Positions 7,455 through 15,876 of a stretch of 64,000 nt of DNA are shown one piece after another. The notes under the pieces are model-generated. The model was not told where the DNA came from. It searched no databases and saw only the letters and a program-made list of their open reading frames with translations. The position numbers and the translations under genes are program-made. The DNA is taken from the NCBI GenBank assembly GCA_964547525.1, contig CAZJOD010000002.1:6338-70337 (forward strand), read 5' to 3'. Source of the DNA: CAZJOD01 sp964547525. GTDB lineage: Bacteria; Bacillota; Clostridia; JAAYHZ01. Every line of letters starts with the position of its first letter. The stretch's first letter is position 1.

Positions 7455-7907
7455 ATGAATTTTTATTTACCTGCTACTAGTATAAGAGTATGGCTTCACA
7501 CTAACGCTCAAATAAATGATTTGATATTCGAATCGATAATATCAAACATTAAATATTATATTGATAAAAGTGGAGATGAGATAACACAAAGGTTATTAGA
7601 ATTGGATGAAGAATGGGATACAGAACGTGTGCTTGAGACAAGTGCTTCAGGACTTGTTATAACGGGAGCAATACTGGCGTTAACTTCTAAAAACAAATTA
7701 TGGGCTCTATTATCTGCCGTTACAGGCGGGTTTTTACTACAGCACGCATTACAGGGGTGGTGTCCTCCGCTACCGTTTATAAGAAGATTAGGTGTACGTA
7801 CTCAAACCGAAATAATGGCGGAAAAAACTTTACTGGAAGTATTAAAGGAAGATCCGCAAAAACTGGATGAAGAGAGAATAAGAGAAATTGTAAGGAACAT
7901 AATTTAA
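7455..7907 (+). CDS. DUF2892 (YgaP-like) membrane protein
   Basis: The 150-residue product ends in a DUF2892-type domain: TERVLETSASGLVITGAILA, a second hydrophobic helix WALLSAVTGGFLLQHALQGW, and the signature WCPPLPFIRRLGVRTQTEI. DUF2892 is a two-helix membrane module found alone or fused to rhodanese. The N-terminal half is not recognisable. I chose ATG 7455 because GGAG lies 8 bases upstream; an in-frame ATG at 7404 has no ribosome binding site. The gene is a single transcription unit with its own promoter and terminator. Function is unknown; a role in the membrane is inferred. Confidence 0.7.
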   Translation: MNFYLPATSIRVWLHTNAQINDLIFESIISNIKYYIDKSGDEITQRLLELDEEWDTERVLETSASGLVITGAILALTSKNKLWALLSAVTGGFLLQHALQGWCPPLPFIRRLGVRTQTEIMAEKTLLEVLKEDPQKLDEERIREIVRNII

Positions 7908-7936
7908 ATATCAGGTATATTAATAAAATAAAACAA

Positions 7937-7983
7937 GGCTGTTTACGAGATTTATACCGTATAAAACAGCCGTTTTTTTTTTG
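7937..7983 (+). terminator. Intrinsic terminator
   Basis: GGCTGTTT (7937-7944) pairs with AAACAGCC (7964-7971), followed by G and a run of about 10 T. It ends the DUF2892 unit. Confidence 0.9.
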
Positions 7984-8030
7984 AATATTTAAATTGTGCT
8001 TATTTTAATACAATTGTAAAAAAACACATC

Positions 8031-8059
8031 TTGTCCATATTAGACTTGTATTGTATAAT
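8031..8059 (+). promoter_or_regulatory. Promoter of the SpoIID-like gene / queA-tgt-yajC unit
   Basis: TTGTCC (8031-8036), 17-base spacer, TATAAT (8054-8059), about 74 bases of leader before ATG 8140. A vegetative-type promoter for a spoIID-like gene suggests expression outside sporulation. Confidence 0.7.
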
Positions 8060-8139
8060 AAGTCTATTGCGAGTCGTTTTCATATAAAAAGGCGTAGATA
8101 ACTATCTTATATTACATTATTTATTATGGAGGGTGGATT

Positions 8140-9765
8140 ATGTGTAAAACTAAGAGATTATTATTGGTATTGCTGGCATTTATCATAGCAACGTCAACTA
8201 TGGTGAGACCTATGCCCGTTAAAGCGTTTATAAACGCACCTTCCAATATCAGGGTGGGACTTTTCTTTGTAAATGCATATCAAAATACTACAATTACAAG
8301 CTTCACAACTTCAGCTGCAGGAGGGATACAGGTTGGGGTTACAATAAGCGGACAATTTAACAGTTTGTATACTCATCAAGGAAGTGATAACCTTAGTGTA
8401 TTTATGGACTCTCCGGGTTCTAAGTATTTTGTAAGATTAGGTCAGGTATACAGTGATAGGGGAACTGCATTAACCATGCTTGACAGGTACAAAGCAAACG
8501 GGATATCCGCATATTTGGTATATGACAATTCATGGCAGGTGTGGGCCGGTTGTTTTAATGATTCTGCGTCAGCGTCAAATGCGGCAAACGGAACATATGC
8601 ATCCAAAACCGGTGGTCAACCTGTAGCAGTTGTAACTTCACCTGTTAGAAATTTACGTGTTACCAGAACAAATGGTGATGTTGTTGCGGTTCTTTTGTCT
8701 TGTTCAGGTAATTTTCAAGTTCATCCCAATGTTACCGGTACTATAGTTTACATAAACGGAAGAGGTTACAGAGGGTATTTAGAAGCGAGTAGGTATTCTG
8801 ATTCAAACATTACGGTCGTTAATGTTGTCAAACTTGAAGATTATTTATATGGCGTGGTACCCAATGAAATAGAAGGTTTGTCACATCCGGAAGCTTTAAA
8901 GGCACAAGCTGTGGCAGCTAGAACGTATACTTTGTCACAATTGGGAAAACATATGAAATACGGATTTGATTTGTGTAATACCGATTGTTGTCAGGTTTAC
9001 AAAGGTTTTAACAGTGAATATCCTACTACCAATGTGGCTGTAGACCAAACAAAAGGTCAGATTATAACATACATGGGCGATTTGGCATCAATCTATTATT
9101 TTGCCGCAAGCGGTGGAATGACTGAAAATTCTGAAAATGTATGGTATGCTAAGGTTCCGTACTTGACTGCCGTAGAAGATCCCTATGAATCCTCCTCATA
9201 TTATTATGCAAATTGGAGTTATGAGTATACACCGGAGCAGTTAAGTAAAATGTTACGTGATAGAGGCTATGATATCGGTGATGTTTTAAATATAGAAGTA
9301 ACCGATGTAACTATATCAGGACGAGCATATGAATTGGTTGTTACCGGAACAAAAGGAAAAGCGGTATTTAACAAAGAAAAGACCAGGCAGTTTACATCAC
9401 CGTCATTACCGAGTCAAAAATTTTACATACAAAATGATGCGGTTTTAACTGTTCAAAACGGTGATCAACAGATAATATCGGTTGATCCGTCATCATTAAG
9501 AATACAAACAGGTTTGTATTCTACTGCAACCGTAAATGCAAAGGTTTCGGGGTTGACTGTAGCGGATTCGAATCTGTCATTGAAATATGTACATTTTAAT
9601 TCAAGTCCTTCCACTTATGTTTTTATAGGGAGTGGTAAAGGGCATGGAGTCGGTATGGGGCAAGTAGGTGCAAAAGGAATGGCGGAAGCAGGATATAGTT
9701 ATCGTGAGATTTTAGCACATTATTACCAAGGTACCGGTATTATGACTTTAAACAATATAGGTTAG
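8140..9765 (+). CDS. SpoIID/LytB-domain exported protein
   Basis: A 541-residue exported protein, start ATG 8140 after GGAGGGTGG. Residues 1-30 form a signal peptide (RLLLVLLAFIIA core). Residues about 60-165 look like a SPOR-type peptidoglycan-binding segment. The SpoIID/LytB domain (about 190-535) holds LEDYLYGVVPNEIEG with candidate catalytic Glu243, EALKAQAVAARTYTL, and the C-terminal GSGKGHGVGMGQVGAKGMA. SpoIID is a lytic transglycosylase that trims glycan strands during engulfment, whereas LytB is an amidase enhancer; which of these applies cannot be told here. Linkage to queA, tgt and yajC recurs in Clostridia, and the 12-base gap to queA suggests cotranscription. Confidence 0.88.
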   Translation: MCKTKRLLLVLLAFIIATSTMVRPMPVKAFINAPSNIRVGLFFVNAYQNTTITSFTTSAAGGIQVGVTISGQFNSLYTHQGSDNLSVFMDSPGSKYFVRLGQVYSDRGTALTMLDRYKANGISAYLVYDNSWQVWAGCFNDSASASNAANGTYASKTGGQPVAVVTSPVRNLRVTRTNGDVVAVLLSCSGNFQVHPNVTGTIVYINGRGYRGYLEASRYSDSNITVVNVVKLEDYLYGVVPNEIEGLSHPEALKAQAVAARTYTLSQLGKHMKYGFDLCNTDCCQVYKGFNSEYPTTNVAVDQTKGQIITYMGDLASIYYFAASGGMTENSENVWYAKVPYLTAVEDPYESSSYYYANWSYEYTPEQLSKMLRDRGYDIGDVLNIEVTDVTISGRAYELVVTGTKGKAVFNKEKTRQFTSPSLPSQKFYIQNDAVLTVQNGDQQIISVDPSSLRIQTGLYSTATVNAKVSGLTVADSNLSLKYVHFNSSPSTYVFIGSGKGHGVGMGQVGAKGMAEAGYSYREILAHYYQGTGIMTLNNIG

Positions 9766-9777
9766 AAAAGGATTTTA

Positions 9778-10803
9778 ATGAAAAAAAGTGACTTTTATTA
9801 TGAGTTACCTGATGGTTATGTAGCTCAAAAACCTGTAACACCCCGGGATCATTCAAAGCTAATGGTTCTGGACAGGGAAAAACAAACAATAGAACACAAA
9901 AAGTTTTTTGAGATAATTGAATATTTGCATAAGGGAGATTGTTTGGTTCTAAATGATACCAAGGTTATTCCTGCAAGGTTATACGGACAAAGAGAGGATA
10001 CCGGCGGCAAGATCGAATTTGTGCTTCTCAAAGAAATAGAAAAAAATAAATGGGAAGTATTATTAAAGCCTGGAAAAAGGGCTAAAATCGGGAGTAGATT
10101 CATATTTGGTGATGGAATGCTGATAGCCACCGTATTGGATATTGTGCAGGGTGGTAATCGTATTGTATCTTTCGAATGCCAAGGGCTTTTAGAGAATGTT
10201 TTAGATAAGATAGGAAAACTTCCGTTACCACCTTATATTACATGCGAACCTGAAGATCAAAACCGGTATCAAACCGTTTATGCTGCTAACAGAGGCTCGG
10301 CCGCGGCACCTACCGCAGGGTTACATTTTACTCCGGAACTACTAGATAAAATAAGCAAAAATGGTATAAACATAGTATATATTACATTGCATGTAGGGCT
10401 TGGTACATTTAGACCGGTTAAGACTGATAATATTGAAGAACATAAAATGCATTCTGAAACATTTACAATTGATCAAAAGGCATGTGATATAATAAATAAA
10501 GCTAAAGCCGACGGTAGTAATATTATATGTGTAGGCACAACGAGCTGTAGAGTTTTGGAGTCATCTACAGACCAAGAAGGAGTTATTCATGCATATTCGG
10601 GTAGTACCGACATTTTTATATATCCAGGATACAAATTTAAAATGGTGGATCGATTAATAACCAATTTTCATTTACCTGAATCAACCTTGTTAATGCTTGT
10701 TAGCGCTTTAGCGGGGAGAGATAAAATAATGTCCGCATATCAATCGGCAATAGACAATAATTATCGTTTTTTTAGCTTTGGAGATGCAATGTTTATATTA
10801 TGA
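9778..10803 (+). CDS. queA: tRNA preQ1(34) S-adenosylmethionine ribosyltransferase-isomerase
   Basis: Transfers and isomerises the ribosyl group of S-adenosylmethionine onto preQ1 in tRNA to make epoxyqueuosine. The 341-residue protein has all family blocks: DFYYELPDGYVAQKP, GDCLVLNDTKVIPARLYG, LPLPPYI, GSAAAPTAGLHFTPELL, LHVGLGTFRPV, and the C-terminal TNFHLPESTLLMLVSA. Start is ATG 9778, 12 bases after the SpoIID-like gene. It precedes tgt, the enzyme that makes its substrate, which fits one queuosine operon. The preQ1-synthesis genes are not in the window. Confidence 0.98.
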   Translation: MKKSDFYYELPDGYVAQKPVTPRDHSKLMVLDREKQTIEHKKFFEIIEYLHKGDCLVLNDTKVIPARLYGQREDTGGKIEFVLLKEIEKNKWEVLLKPGKRAKIGSRFIFGDGMLIATVLDIVQGGNRIVSFECQGLLENVLDKIGKLPLPPYITCEPEDQNRYQTVYAANRGSAAAPTAGLHFTPELLDKISKNGINIVYITLHVGLGTFRPVKTDNIEEHKMHSETFTIDQKACDIINKAKADGSNIICVGTTSCRVLESSTDQEGVIHAYSGSTDIFIYPGYKFKMVDRLITNFHLPESTLLMLVSALAGRDKIMSAYQSAIDNNYRFFSFGDAMFIL

Positions 10804-10873
10804 TTCTACTGCACAAACTTTATTTTTGTGAAATCAAATATAGTAAAGGACATAGAATAAAAGGATTTTTAAT

Positions 10874-11989
10874 ATGACTAATATAAAATACGAATTGATA
10901 AAAATTTGTAAACAAACCGGTGCCAGATTAGGTAAAGTCCACACACCACATGGCAGTTTTGATACACCGGCTTTTATGCCGGTAGGCACACAAGGAACGG
11001 TAAAGGGAATGTCTCCTGCAGAGCTAAGGGAAGTGGGAGCGGGTATAATACTTAGCAATACTTACCATTTATATATGCGCCCCGGACACAATACGGTAAA
11101 AGCCGCCGGAGGACTCCATAATTTTATGTCATGGGACAGACCTATATTGACAGATAGCGGAGGTTTTCAAGTATTTAGTTTAGCGGATAAAAAAGATATA
11201 TCGGACGAAGGAGTTATGTTTAAATCTCATATAGACGGATCAAAACATTTTATATCTCCGGAGTTATCTATGGAAATCCAAAATGCATTAGGATCGGATA
11301 TTATTATGGCATTTGATCAGTGTACCGAATATCCCGTTGATTACGATTATGCAAAGATTGCAACCGAGAGAACGACACAATGGGCAAAAAGGTGTTTAGC
11401 TGTCCATAATAATGATAAACAGGCGCTTTTTGGGATAATTCAAGGGGGTATGTTCGAGGATCTCAGAAAACAAAGTGCCAAGGATTTAATTGATATGGAT
11501 TTTCCGGGATACGGAATCGGAGGACTAAGTGTAGGTGAACCTAAGGTAGAAATGTATCGTGTTCTAGACTTTCTAACACCTGTGATGCCGTATGACAAGC
11601 CCAGGTATCTTATGGGTGTAGGAAGCCCTGATTGTCTTATAGAAGGTGCGATAAGAGGAGTGGATATGTTTGATTGCGTTTTACCTACAAGAATTGGCAG
11701 GAACGGTACAATGATGACATCAAAAGGCAGAATGATAATTCGTGACGCCAAATATGCCGAAGACTTTACAAAACCTGATCCGAATTGCGAATGTATGGTC
11801 TGTAACACTTTCTCCAGAGCGTATATTAGACACCTTATAAAGGCTAAAGAGTTACTAGGTTTACGACTTACGACCTATCATAACATATTTTTTCTTTTAG
11901 ACTTGATGAAATCTGTAAGACAAGCTATAATAGATGACAGACTGGGTGATTTTAGAAATGAATTTTTTAAAATGTACGGCTATGAATAA
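10874..11989 (+). CDS. tgt: tRNA-guanine transglycosylase
   Basis: Exchanges guanine at position 34 of GUN-anticodon tRNAs for preQ1. The 371-residue TIM-barrel protein has HGSFDTPAFMPVGTQGTVKG, the catalytic region LTDSGGFQVFSL (Asp nucleophile partner), GIGGLSVGEP, DCVLPTRIGRNG, and the zinc site CECMVCNTFSRAYIRHL (three Cys and a His). Length is normal. Start is ATG 10874. It lies 70 bases after queA in the same direction. Confidence 0.98.
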   Translation: MTNIKYELIKICKQTGARLGKVHTPHGSFDTPAFMPVGTQGTVKGMSPAELREVGAGIILSNTYHLYMRPGHNTVKAAGGLHNFMSWDRPILTDSGGFQVFSLADKKDISDEGVMFKSHIDGSKHFISPELSMEIQNALGSDIIMAFDQCTEYPVDYDYAKIATERTTQWAKRCLAVHNNDKQALFGIIQGGMFEDLRKQSAKDLIDMDFPGYGIGGLSVGEPKVEMYRVLDFLTPVMPYDKPRYLMGVGSPDCLIEGAIRGVDMFDCVLPTRIGRNGTMMTSKGRMIIRDAKYAEDFTKPDPNCECMVCNTFSRAYIRHLIKAKELLGLRLTTYHNIFFLLDLMKSVRQAIIDDRLGDFRNEFFKMYGYE

Positions 11990-12026
11990 AAGCTGATTGA
12001 GTATTATATGAACGGAGGATATTAGA

Positions 12027-12374
12027 ATGAATCTTTTATTATTAAATAAGGTGTTGGCTGAAACAGCCGGTCAGCCGGCGGTAGAGGATGTCGGTATGGG
12101 AAGCTTATTGGCTACGTCCCTACTGCCATTTGCGTTAATTATAGGTATCATGTATTTGATGCTGATCAGACCTCAGAAAAAGAAGGAAAAGGCGCTTAAA
12201 GAGTTGATAAGTAATATAAAGGTTGGAGACGAGATTACAACCATCGGTGGAATCATCGGTAAAGTAATTAACGTAAGAGAAGATGAAGTCACGATAGAAT
12301 CATCTATCGATAAAACAAAATTACAGATGAATAAATATGCTATTAAAGATGTAAAGCAGTATGAAAAAGCTTAA
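12027..12374 (+). CDS. yajC: Preprotein translocase subunit YajC
   Basis: A 115-residue membrane protein: a short periplasm-side N-terminus, one transmembrane helix (LPFALIIGIMYLMLIRPQKK, about residues 35-54), and a cytosolic domain with VGDEITTIGGIIGKVINVRE. RPQKKKEK after the helix and the GG-I-G-KV motif are YajC hallmarks. YajC associates with SecDF-YidC in export. It follows tgt by 37 bases, the common tgt-yajC arrangement. The secDF genes that often follow are absent; the 80-bp repeats follow instead. Confidence 0.95.
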   Translation: MNLLLLNKVLAETAGQPAVEDVGMGSLLATSLLPFALIIGIMYLMLIRPQKKKEKALKELISNIKVGDEITTIGGIIGKVINVREDEVTIESSIDKTKLQMNKYAIKDVKQYEKA

Positions 12375-12380
12375 TAAATA

Positions 12381-12560
12381 ACTAAACAGGATACATTTTT
12401 AAAACTTGATTTTAAAAATGTACGCCGGCCCGGGGACGCTCAATGCGGCCACCGGGTCTAACTAAATAGGATACATTTTTAAAACTTGATTTTAAAAATG
12501 TACGCCGACCCGGGGACGCTCAATGCGGCCGCCGGGTCTAACTAAACAGGATACATTTTT
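12381..12560 (+). repeat. Tandem 80-bp two-hairpin repeat, 2.25 copies
   Basis: Units are 12381-12460 and 12461-12540, plus the first 20 bases of a third (12541-12560). The two full units differ at only three positions. Each holds (1) a perfect 12-bp AT-rich inverted repeat ACATTTTTAAAA / TTTTAAAAATGT with a 5-base loop, and (2) a GC-rich hairpin GACCCGG or GGCCCGG / CCGGGTC. The G-to-A difference between units in the GC stem keeps pairing (G-U versus A-U). It lies between yajC and a convergent gene and encodes no open frame of note. A diverged copy is at 7199-7262. Confidence 0.93.
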
Positions 12561-12608
12561 CTTTATACAGGTTAGATAAAAGGTATGATCAATATACATT
12601 CTATTCGG

Positions 12609-13043
12609 TTACTTCCGTATTTTAAGGGGGTTTTTGAAAAAAGTCCGATTTCGTATACCTTTTTTATGCTCGAATCGATTTATTGCGATTAATCCCCCGA
12701 TGGCACCCGCTGAGACACCTATAATAGCTAATATAAGTGTATTCAATCCCATTGAAAAGTCACTGTTTAATATGGAGCTTATAAAGTAAAGTATCATTAT
12801 GTAAATTAAACCGCATAAGCTACCTTTAAAGGGATTTTTATTCTCACTGCTTACAACTGTAACATAGCCTGCAACAGGTATACTTATTATCAAGCCGATT
12901 AATGTAGCCGGATATATGTATTGGTTGGGAAAATCAAATGTAGACATTAAAACAGAAAATAGGACATATACAATTATTATTGCAAGAACTCCGAATAACA
13001 ACCCTTTTAAAACGGGCATAAAGAAATCTCTTATATTGTTCAT
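12609..13043 (-). CDS. Small membrane protein, probably TIGR04086 family
   Basis: A 144-residue protein with four predicted membrane helices (GLLFGVLAIIIVYVLF; YPATLIGLIISIPVAGYV; LCGLIYIMILYFISSIL; LILAIIGVSAGAIGGLIAI) and a basic C-terminal tail. Size, helix pattern and proximity to yajC fit the Firmicutes TIGR04086 membrane proteins; the match is from memory of the pattern. Function unknown. I chose ATG at 13043 because GAGG lies 6 bases before it; the GTG at 13055 has none. It is divergent from glpK and faces yajC across the repeats. Confidence 0.6.
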   Translation of the reverse strand: MNNIRDFFMPVLKGLLFGVLAIIIVYVLFSVLMSTFDFPNQYIYPATLIGLIISIPVAGYVTVVSSENKNPFKGSLCGLIYIMILYFISSILNSDFSMGLNTLILAIIGVSAGAIGGLIAINRFEHKKGIRNRTFFKNPLKIRK

Positions 13044-13091
13044 ATCATACCTCACAAATGTATTTTAGATTCTACGCAAAAGCTTTATTAA

Positions 13092-13222
13092 ATTACAGTA
13101 AAATCATATTTATAATAATTAATATTGATATTAAAATGAAAATATTACATCTTTTATACTATTTATTTTCATGGTAAATAAATTTGTTTTACGATATAAT
13201 ATAATTTGATTCTTACTGTAAT
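13092..13222. promoter_or_regulatory. Divergent control region with paired TTACWGTAA palindromes
   Basis: TTACAGTAA at 13093-13101 and TTACTGTAA at 13213-13221 are each 9-bp odd palindromes and are inverted copies of each other. The second lies 12 bases after TATAAT (13195-13200), where transcription toward glpK would begin. The first lies 1 base downstream of a minus-strand TATGAT (complement of 13103-13108) that could serve the membrane-protein gene. The symmetric placement suggests one repressor controlling both promoters. The protein is unknown. Confidence 0.4.
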
Positions 13223-13254
13223 AACTTTTTTTACTTTTAAAAGGCGGGCTGAAT

Positions 13255-14733
13255 ATGAAAAAATTTGTTTTGGCGTTAGATCAGGGAACAACCAGTTCCA
13301 GATCCTGCATATTCGATAAAACCGGTAAACCGGTTTCAATGGCTCAAAAAGAATACAGACAAATATATCCTAAACCGGGTTGGGTGGAACATGATCCTTA
13401 CGATATATTGAATTCTCAATTAGAAACTGCTAAAGAAGTGGTTTTGAAGGCAGGTATAAGCTTTAATCAAATTGCCGCCATAGGTATAACAAATCAAAGG
13501 GAAACTACTTTGGTATGGGATAAGGATACAGGGAAACCAGTATGTAATGCAATAGTATGGCAATGCAGACGCACAACCGATTTGTGTGGTCAATTGAAAT
13601 CAGACGGTCTTTCATCTGTTATAAAAGCCAAAACCGGATTGGTTATTGACGCGTATTTTAGCGCTACAAAATTAAGTTGGGTACTTGATAAAATTCCTTA
13701 TGCCAAAGAGGCGGCTAAAAAAGGAAAACTACTATTTGGTACAGTTGATTCATGGTTATTATGGAATCTTACTGCGGGTAAAAAACACTTAACCGATTAT
13801 TCAAATGCATCAAGGACAATGATGTATGACATAAAAAAGCTGACTTGGGACAAAGATATCTTAAAAAGGTTGGATATACCCGAGTATATGCTTCCGTCGG
13901 TTTTTCCTTCATCGTATCCATACGGCTATACAGATCCCGGCTTGTTCGGCGTTTCAATTCCCATATGCGGGGTGGCGGGAGACCAGCAGGCGTCATTATT
14001 CGGTCAGCAATGTTTTAACGAAGGTGCTATTAAAAACACATATGGAACAGGATGCTTTTTATTAATGAATACCGGTACTACACCTGTTGAGTCACAAAAA
14101 GGTTTGATAACGACATTATGCGCGGGAGAAGGAATTCAATATGCGCTAGAAGGCAGCATATTCACTGCCGGAGCTGTAGTTCAATGGCTGAGGGATGAAA
14201 TGAAATTGATACGTAGTGCCGATGAGAGTGAAAAAATGGCCATGAGCGTTCAAGATTCTAACGGGGTTGTGTTAGTCCCCGCATTTACAGGTCTAGGGGC
14301 ACCATATTGGAATATGAATGCACGTGGAACATTATTGGGTATAACTCGGGGGGTAAATGCCAATCACATTGTTCGTGCGGCTTTAGAATCGATAGCATGG
14401 CAATCTGTTGATGTCATAAATTTGATGTCCGAAGAAGCAGGGATATTTGTTCCGAGTATTAAGGTTGACGGTGGAGCCAGTTCAAATAACTTCCTAATGC
14501 AATTCCAAGCTGATGCGGCCGGGGTTACGGTTGAAAGGCCCTTCATAAGGGAGACGACAGCCTTAGGAGCGGCATATCTGGCAGGTTTGTGTGAAGGTTT
14601 TTATAGAAAATCGGATATATGTGCAGGATGGACACCTGAAGCGATCTTTAAACCGCAAAGATGCCCCGGTGAAATGGAGATTGAATATACAAGATGGAAA
14701 AAGGCCGTATTAAAGGCAATGGATTGGGTGTAG
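13255..14733 (+). CDS. glpK: Glycerol kinase
   Basis: Phosphorylates glycerol to sn-glycerol 3-phosphate with ATP. The 492-residue FGGY kinase has the ATP-binding start ALDQGTTSSRSCIFD, PGWVEHDPYDI, ITNQRETTLVWDK, NAIVWQCRRT, GVAGDQQASLFGQ, NTYGTGCFLLMNTG and the FGGY signature region with LEGSIFTAGAVVQWLRDEM. Start is ATG 13255 after AAGGCGGGC. No glpF or glpD is next to it, so glycerol entry and oxidation genes must lie elsewhere. Operator-like palindromes are upstream. Confidence 0.97.
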   Translation: MKKFVLALDQGTTSSRSCIFDKTGKPVSMAQKEYRQIYPKPGWVEHDPYDILNSQLETAKEVVLKAGISFNQIAAIGITNQRETTLVWDKDTGKPVCNAIVWQCRRTTDLCGQLKSDGLSSVIKAKTGLVIDAYFSATKLSWVLDKIPYAKEAAKKGKLLFGTVDSWLLWNLTAGKKHLTDYSNASRTMMYDIKKLTWDKDILKRLDIPEYMLPSVFPSSYPYGYTDPGLFGVSIPICGVAGDQQASLFGQQCFNEGAIKNTYGTGCFLLMNTGTTPVESQKGLITTLCAGEGIQYALEGSIFTAGAVVQWLRDEMKLIRSADESEKMAMSVQDSNGVVLVPAFTGLGAPYWNMNARGTLLGITRGVNANHIVRAALESIAWQSVDVINLMSEEAGIFVPSIKVDGGASSNNFLMQFQADAAGVTVERPFIRETTALGAAYLAGLCEGFYRKSDICAGWTPEAIFKPQRCPGEMEIEYTRWKKAVLKAMDWV

Positions 14734-14792
14734 TGTATAACAGGTATAGGTAACGTATTTTATTTTTATCATTTGTTTTGAAAGGTTTTTAT

Positions 14793-15479
14793 ATGTGTAA
14801 AAGAATGGGTTTGGTATTACTTACCATTATATTTATCATATGTGGAATATTGATTACGGCATCGATTTCGTTGCGTATATACGCATATAATGTAAATTGG
14901 TATATGAGTAGGTTTGAAAGTTTAGATATAAACGCTCATACCGGTATAGATACAAAAGACTTAGAGACGATAACCCGAAAAATTATTAACTATTTGAAAG
15001 AAAAAGAAGGAGACCTTGAAATTTCGGTTACGGTTCGAAATGAGTATAGAGAAGTCTTCAACCAAAGGGAAAAAAGTCACATGGTGGATGTCCGTAATCT
15101 GTTTTCGGCTTTAAATAAAATAACTGTTGCGGCATTGTTAATCTTTTTTCTTGTTTTTCTTGTATTTTATAAGTTCCGCTTAAAAAAACAAATGTTTATT
15201 TCTTTGATATTAATAGGTGCAATTCCTATTACTCTTCTGGTAATACTCGGTATTATATGTTTAATAGATTTTAACCATGCGTTTAATATATTTCATGAAA
15301 TATTCTTTTCTAACGATTTGTGGTTGTTAGATCCCGGAAAGGATATTCTAATTCAGATGTTACCACAACCTTTCTTTGAAAGTACCGCTCTGGCTTGGGC
15401 AATAACGGCTTGGGCCGTATATGTTATATTTTTAATTACAGGGGTAGTTTTTCTAAAAAAAATGAAAATTAGAAAATGA
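14793..15479 (+). CDS. DUF1461 / TIGR01906 integral membrane protein
   Basis: A 228-residue protein with about five membrane helices: one at the N-terminus (LVLLTIIFIICGILITASI), two in the middle, one in FHEIFFSNDLWLLDPGKD-flanking region and one near the C-terminus. The segments REKSHMVDVRNLF, FHEIFFSNDLWLLDP and LIQMLPQPFFEST are the conserved DUF1461 core. Function is unknown for the family. ATG 14793 is chosen with AAAGG 7 bases upstream; an in-frame TTG at 14778 lacks a site. It follows glpK by 59 bases. Confidence 0.8.
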   Translation: MCKRMGLVLLTIIFIICGILITASISLRIYAYNVNWYMSRFESLDINAHTGIDTKDLETITRKIINYLKEKEGDLEISVTVRNEYREVFNQREKSHMVDVRNLFSALNKITVAALLIFFLVFLVFYKFRLKKQMFISLILIGAIPITLLVILGIICLIDFNHAFNIFHEIFFSNDLWLLDPGKDILIQMLPQPFFESTALAWAITAWAVYVIFLITGVVFLKKMKIRK

Positions 15480-15876
15480 TTTAACAGTATGGGTGGAAGT
15501 ATTGCTTATTCTATGGCAAAATGTGAATTTATATGTAGAAAGTAGGACATTGTTCCTTGCGTTACCAAAAGTACTCTTTTGCTAGTATGAAATTTAACAA
15601 TTTGATTTTTAGCTTTATATGATATTGACAATATCTCTGTTTGGGTTTATTATAGCATGGGGTGGATGGTTTTTTTATTTACCCTTTCGTATCTAATCGA
15701 CCGTGCTGTATGAGCAATTTCTCAATGATAGCATATAATAGACTAATAATTATTGAGACTAATTTTTTTTATGCTTTTTTAATCTAGTCGGTAAAACAGA
15801 TACGAAAGTATGGTATAACCGGCACAATTCATTAAAATTTACAGTTATTACATAACTGAAGTAGGAGGTTAAATTT
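15480..15876 (+). promoter_or_regulatory. hppA promoter and long structured leader
   Basis: This 397-base gap has a strong promoter, TTGACA (15625-15630), 17-base spacer, TATTAT (15648-15653), giving a leader of about 215 bases. In it TTTCGTATCT (15685-15694) is perfectly complementary to AGATACGAAA (15798-15807). Inside this, TCTCAAT (15720-15726) can pair with ATTGAGA (15752-15758), followed 4 bases later by eight T, a weak terminator form. TGAG (15711-15714) can instead pair with CTCA (15721-15724), excluding it. No known riboswitch was recognised. No gene is seen in 15480-15624. Confidence 0.5.

Noticed and set aside
12381..12560. CRISPR array
   Set aside because: Units are directly adjacent 80-mers with only three differences and have no unique spacers; no cas genes are present.
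15660..15876. Fluoride riboswitch in the hppA leader
   Set aside because: The GGxxATGG start is loosely similar, but the conserved ATAACCGC core and the downstream TGATGG-type block are absent.
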